In this document: positions 32,309 through 34,821 of the stretch, in pieces
How the letters are laid out: every line of letters starts with the position of its first letter
Numbering within the stretch: position 1 is the first letter of the stretch
Source: an uncultured Eubacteriales bacterium
Lineage (GTDB): Bacteria > Bacillota > Clostridia > Lachnospirales > Cellulosilyticaceae
Direction of reading: 5' to 3'
DNA length: 34,821 bases
Assembly (NCBI GenBank): GCA_900551325.1
Contig: URVM01000028.1
Location: 1-34,821 of the forward strand
Program-made: the position numbers and the translations under genes
The notes under the pieces: generated by a model
Databases searched by the model: none
What the model was told of the DNA's origin: nothing
The model's input: only the letters and a program-made list of their open reading frames with translations

Positions 32309-33403
32309 TTATAATAGGCTCTTTTTATAAATCGAATAAACTTCTTCATAACCTATTTGTTCTGGGTGATTTTGAAGTTTAGCTTCATTTGCGCACATTT
32401 CTTTAGCATATGCTTCTAGTTCTGACTCAGTTACTTCTACTTTTGTGAAACATAAAACAGTTAGAATCTTTTCTAGTTCTTCATGATTTCTAAGACCAAG
32501 TAATTTATGAAGTCTTTGTACTTTGGCTTGATCTTTAAAGGCCTTTAAGTACTGTACATAAAGTACACCATTAGCAAGACCATGAGGTACACCTTTGTGA
32601 TAAGTTAGGGCATAGCCCATACCATGTGGTAAACTAGTTCCTGTTTGAGCAATAGCCATACCACCTAACATAGAAGCCATCATTAAGTCTTCACGACACT
32701 CGTAAGTAAAGAACCCGCCTAATAAGTAATCAATACATTTACCCCAATGTTCTAATCCTTTTTCTACAAATACTTCACTCATAGGATTACTTTTTGTACT
32801 TAAATAACTTTCTACTAAATGACTAAGTGCATCTACTGCTGTTTGTACTGTTATATCTTTAGGCATATCCATCATATATTTAGCATCTAGAAAAGCTAGT
32901 TTTGGGAATACAATATGACCTATATTTTTCTTAGTTTTTGCCTTATGATCTGTTACAATAGCATACTGAGTAACTTCTGTTCCTGTTCCTGCTGTAGTTG
33001 GTAATGCTACTACCGGCAAAGCATCTAATTGCTTTCCACTTACTAGAGTATCGCCTACAAGTTCTGGATGTTTAATCATAACTGCTATAGCTTTAGCTGC
33101 ATCAATAGGTGAGCCTCCACCAATACCAATGATAAAGTCTACTCTTTCCTTCATACCAACGTTCTTAGCTTTTTCTATTGTTTCTAAGGAAGGATTTTCT
33201 TCTATTTGATCAAAAACAATAAAAGGTATAGCCTCTTTATTAAGTGCCTCTTCTATATCCTTCATAGAACCATTTAATTTAGCCGAACGTTTACCTGTTA
33301 CCACTAAAGCCTTTTTACCTATCCCCTTTAATAAATTACTATTTTTTATTACACAATCTTCCCCTACTATAACCTTTGTAGGCATATAAAATGAACTTAC
33401 CAT
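32309..33403 (-). CDS. Iron-containing alcohol dehydrogenase
   Basis: A 364-residue group III dehydrogenase that interconverts alcohols and aldehydes with NAD(P)H. The nucleotide-binding motif is GIGGGSPIDAAKA (about 93-105). TTAGTGTEVTQYAIVTD follows, then metal-site residues in DALSHLVESYLS and in SLPHGMGYAL and KGVPHGLANG. Possible substrates include butanol, lactaldehyde, propanediol or other small aldehydes; this cannot be settled here. GAGG lies 7 nt before the ATG. It is the last gene of a three-gene operon with a CoA-binding protein 16 bp upstream and DUF1294. Confidence 0.93.
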   Translation of the reverse strand: MVSSFYMPTKVIVGEDCVIKNSNLLKGIGKKALVVTGKRSAKLNGSMKDIEEALNKEAIPFIVFDQIEENPSLETIEKAKNVGMKERVDFIIGIGGGSPIDAAKAIAVMIKHPELVGDTLVSGKQLDALPVVALPTTAGTGTEVTQYAIVTDHKAKTKKNIGHIVFPKLAFLDAKYMMDMPKDITVQTAVDALSHLVESYLSTKSNPMSEVFVEKGLEHWGKCIDYLLGGFFTYECREDLMMASMLGGMAIAQTGTSLPHGMGYALTYHKGVPHGLANGVLYVQYLKAFKDQAKVQRLHKLLGLRNHEELEKILTVLCFTKVEVTESELEAYAKEMCANEAKLQNHPEQIGYEEVYSIYKKSLL

Positions 33404-33419
33404 CTCTCATCCTCTTTCT

Positions 33420-33788
33420 CTAATATAATCTAATCCCCACTAATGCACAGCCCTCTAAGACCACTACTTTGTTTTGTTCTAAATAAGAAATAATTTTCTC
33501 ACTTCCTGCACCTGGCTGTATAAGTACATATTTAATGCCTAGTTCTACTATTTCTTTGATATAATCTAGTCCATCTATTGGATTAATGCATAAATCTACT
33601 ATATCTATTGTTCCATTTATATCCTTCATACTCTTGTAAGTAAAACCTGTACCCTTAGGATGTACGCCATATACCTTATAGCCTTTTTCTTTAAGTTCAT
33701 TACGTATTTGATAAGCATACTTAAGTGGATTATCTACATCCCCTATTACAACCCAATTTTTCATTTTCATAAAGTCCCTTAAATGCAT
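33420..33788 (-). CDS. CoA-binding (YccU-like) domain protein
   Basis: A 122-residue single Rossmann domain of the CoA_binding_2 family. The first strand and turn are WVVIGDVDNPLKYAYQI, and the family segment KVYGVHPKGTG follows. The later LCINPIDGLDYIKEIVELGI and LIQPGAGSEKIISYLEQ are typical. Family proteins bind CoA or a nucleotide, with no clear reaction. The ATG at 33788 has GGGAG about 7 nt upstream; ATGs at residues 7 and 9 are also possible, with an AAGGGA site. It sits 16 bp before the alcohol dehydrogenase gene, so a role linked to acyl-CoA or redox state is conceivable but not shown. Confidence 0.85.
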   Translation of the reverse strand: MHLRDFMKMKNWVVIGDVDNPLKYAYQIRNELKEKGYKVYGVHPKGTGFTYKSMKDINGTIDIVDLCINPIDGLDYIKEIVELGIKYVLIQPGAGSEKIISYLEQNKVVVLEGCALVGIRLY

Positions 33789-33820
33789 TGTATGCTCCCA
33801 TCTCTTTTCTTTTTATATTT

Positions 33821-34081
33821 CTATTTTAGAATTAAGCCTAGTGTAACAATCTGACAGACTAAAATGAATGGCATTCCCCACTTAAAGTACCAATGCTTTG
33901 TTTTATGTCTAAACGTTTCCATTCCTAATATAGCCCCTATACTCCCACCTACTAAGGCAATAAGGAAAAGAGTCTTTTCTGGAATACGATATTTCTTAAG
34001 TATTGCACGTCTTTTATCTAAATACATGCTGATAAAACCTATTATATTTATAATGAGTAAATAAATAATAAAATATGTCAC
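33821..34081 (-). CDS. DUF1294 small membrane protein
   Basis: An 86-residue membrane protein with an N-terminal helix, then the conserved segment MYLDKRRAILKKYRIPEKTLFLIALVGG split by the basic cytosolic turn, the motif GMETFRHKTKHWYF, and a C-terminal helix. This order is diagnostic of DUF1294, a family without known function. The start is GTG at 34081 with AAAGGAGG about 6 nt upstream. It is the first gene of the operon with the CoA-binding and alcohol dehydrogenase genes (32-bp gap). Confidence 0.88.
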   Translation of the reverse strand: MTYFIIYLLIINIIGFISMYLDKRRAILKKYRIPEKTLFLIALVGGSIGAILGMETFRHKTKHWYFKWGMPFILVCQIVTLGLILK

Positions 34082-34160
34082 CTTTTCCTCCTTTAGAATT
34101 TATTTGTACTTAGTATTATTGTAGTGAATTATCTTAATTTAATCAATACCTTGTTGTGGA

Positions 34161-34725
34161 AGCTTCTCCTTGGGGGACGAATTACTATCTCTATATAGTC
34201 TTCTTAGGTGTCAGGCTGGCTGTAACTCCTCCTCAAGCTTTCACCTTGGGGACCGAATTGCTATTTCTTGGTTAGTCTACGTTAGGGGCTGGCTGTGGTG
34301 CCCTACTCTTTCAGCTTCCACTTCCGGTAGCTAAGAGGCTGTAGGCTCGGGAGAAGTAGGAACGCTCAAAACTTGCTTCGCTTCAAACATTTCGCTAAAA
34401 TCCCTACTTCACCTCTTACCAACATCCTCTAAGCTACCTCCATAAGCCGCTTCCAGAGCAGGACACCCCATCCCTTCCCTTGCCAATGTCACTGGAGAGA
34501 TAGCAATTCTAGTCTACTTATCCCCTTGTTCATCCACTCATTAACAGTATCTAATCCACCTACATAAACTGCTTTCAGCGGAGCCACATCCATCCTTTCA
34601 CCTCTTCTAGAGACAGTAATTCTAGTCTACTTATCTTCAACTAATCTATTCACAAAAGCTTCTAATCCACCTGAATAAGAGACTTTCAGAGGAGCTACTT
34701 CTATCCTTATACCTCTGTGTACTGC
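34161..34725. repeat. Head-to-head array of imperfect repeats with nested inverted repeats
   Basis: Left part: two direct repeats, period about 73-76 bp, each running from CCTTGGGG (34168, 34244) through GAATTrCTATyTCT and TAGTCT to GGCTGGCTGT (ending 34223, 34296). Right part: three direct repeats starting with TCTAAkCyACCT at 34428, 34550 and 34661 (period about 111-122 bp). The two parts are mutually inverted: 34179-34193 pairs with 34608-34622 (14/15), and 34255-34268 with 34496-34509 (13/14). The stretch is richer in G+C than the flanks and holds no convincing gene. Confidence 0.75.
34326..34438. repeat. Central hairpin of the repeat array
   Basis: GGTAGCTAAGAGG (34326-34338) pairs with CCTCTAAGCTACC (34426-34438), 12 of 13. 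Inside it, GAAGTAGG (34353-34360) pairs with CCTACTTC (34403-34410). CCTCTTACC at 34412-34420 could compete for the outer left arm. Confidence 0.65.
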
Positions 34726-34821
34726 GAGGATTAGGACGGGTGACGTGGGGATGTGTTCGCCGGAACCTGCCTACGTAGTGTTTAGTTAAGAAATGTTCGA
34801 AATGAGAAAATGATGGTTTTA
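34726..34821. other. Non-coding tail of the window, unexplained
   Basis: GC-richer than the genome average between 34726 and 34785, with the palindrome CTACGTAG at 34770-34777, then AT-rich. I see no rRNA, tRNA or protein gene. It may be the flank of the repeat array or the start of an element that continues beyond the window. Confidence 0.35.

Noticed and set aside
34161..34725. CRISPR array, rRNA or tRNA genes in the right-end repeats
   Set aside because: Repeat units are imperfect, long and partly inverted, with no unique equal-length spacers. No conserved rRNA motif or cloverleaf was recognised.
34161..34821. Group II intron or insertion sequence
   Set aside because: No reverse transcriptase or transposase frame, no recognisable domain V hairpin and no terminal inverted repeats with a target duplication were seen.

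Overview
The window looks like the chromosome of a low-GC, spore-forming Firmicute, most likely a Clostridia/Lachnospirales gut or fibre-degrading anaerobe (Cellulosilyticum-like). This is inferred from strong AT richness, AGGAGG-type ribosome binding sites, the sporulation genes spmA/spmB, an AbrB-type regulator, Lpl-type sugar importers without a local ATPase, and many cytosolic glycoside hydrolases. No tRNA, rRNA, phage module, transposase or CRISPR array was found.

Left part (1-8400): an AbrB-like regulator (minus), then spmA-spmB, a MORN-repeat protein and a small holin-like membrane protein (plus). A 34-residue remnant of a diacylglycerol kinase, too short for ordinary gene calling, sits before a LytR-CpsA-Psr cell-wall ligase. 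Next is an osmolyte-type ABC importer (ATPase with CBS domains plus a fused permease/binding protein), preceded by a BusR-like GntR/RCK_C regulator. The importer promoter carries two inverted GTAAC half-sites 22 bp apart. That matches the spacing recognised by the c-di-AMP-dependent repressor BusR.

Centre (8400-25850): a minus-strand carbohydrate island. The order of transcription is GH18, M17 aminopeptidase, GH29 alpha-fucosidase, CBM9-like protein, transglutaminase-like protein, LacI regulator, GH130 mannoside phosphorylase, GH38 alpha-mannosidase. Upstream lie a YitT protein and an Lpl-type importer (lplB, lplC, then the binding lipoprotein last). No catabolic enzyme has a signal peptide, so breakdown is predicted to be cytosolic after import. 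The enzyme set matches the core of an N-glycan (alpha-mannose, beta-mannosyl-GlcNAc, chitobiose, core fucose). With the aminopeptidase and the Cys-His transglutaminase-fold protein, it suggests use of imported glycans or glycopeptides. A shared motif (ACTTAACAAA and close variants) at the GH18, lacI and lpl promoters is a candidate LacI operator.

Right part (26100-34080): a YkvI-type membrane protein diverging from an extremely cysteine-rich small protein (39 Cys in 161 residues, with a 36-bp tandem repeat), a small unknown protein, a UspA-like protein and a TtcA-like tRNA thiolase. The last of these converges, with a 4-bp overlap, on an AraC regulator that is divergent from a sulfatase. An operon of DUF1294, CoA-binding and iron alcohol dehydrogenase genes follows.

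The last 740 bases (34082-34821) hold no convincing gene. They contain a GC-richer array of imperfect repeats in head-to-head orientation with nested inverted repeats around a central hairpin. This is the least explained structure in the window.
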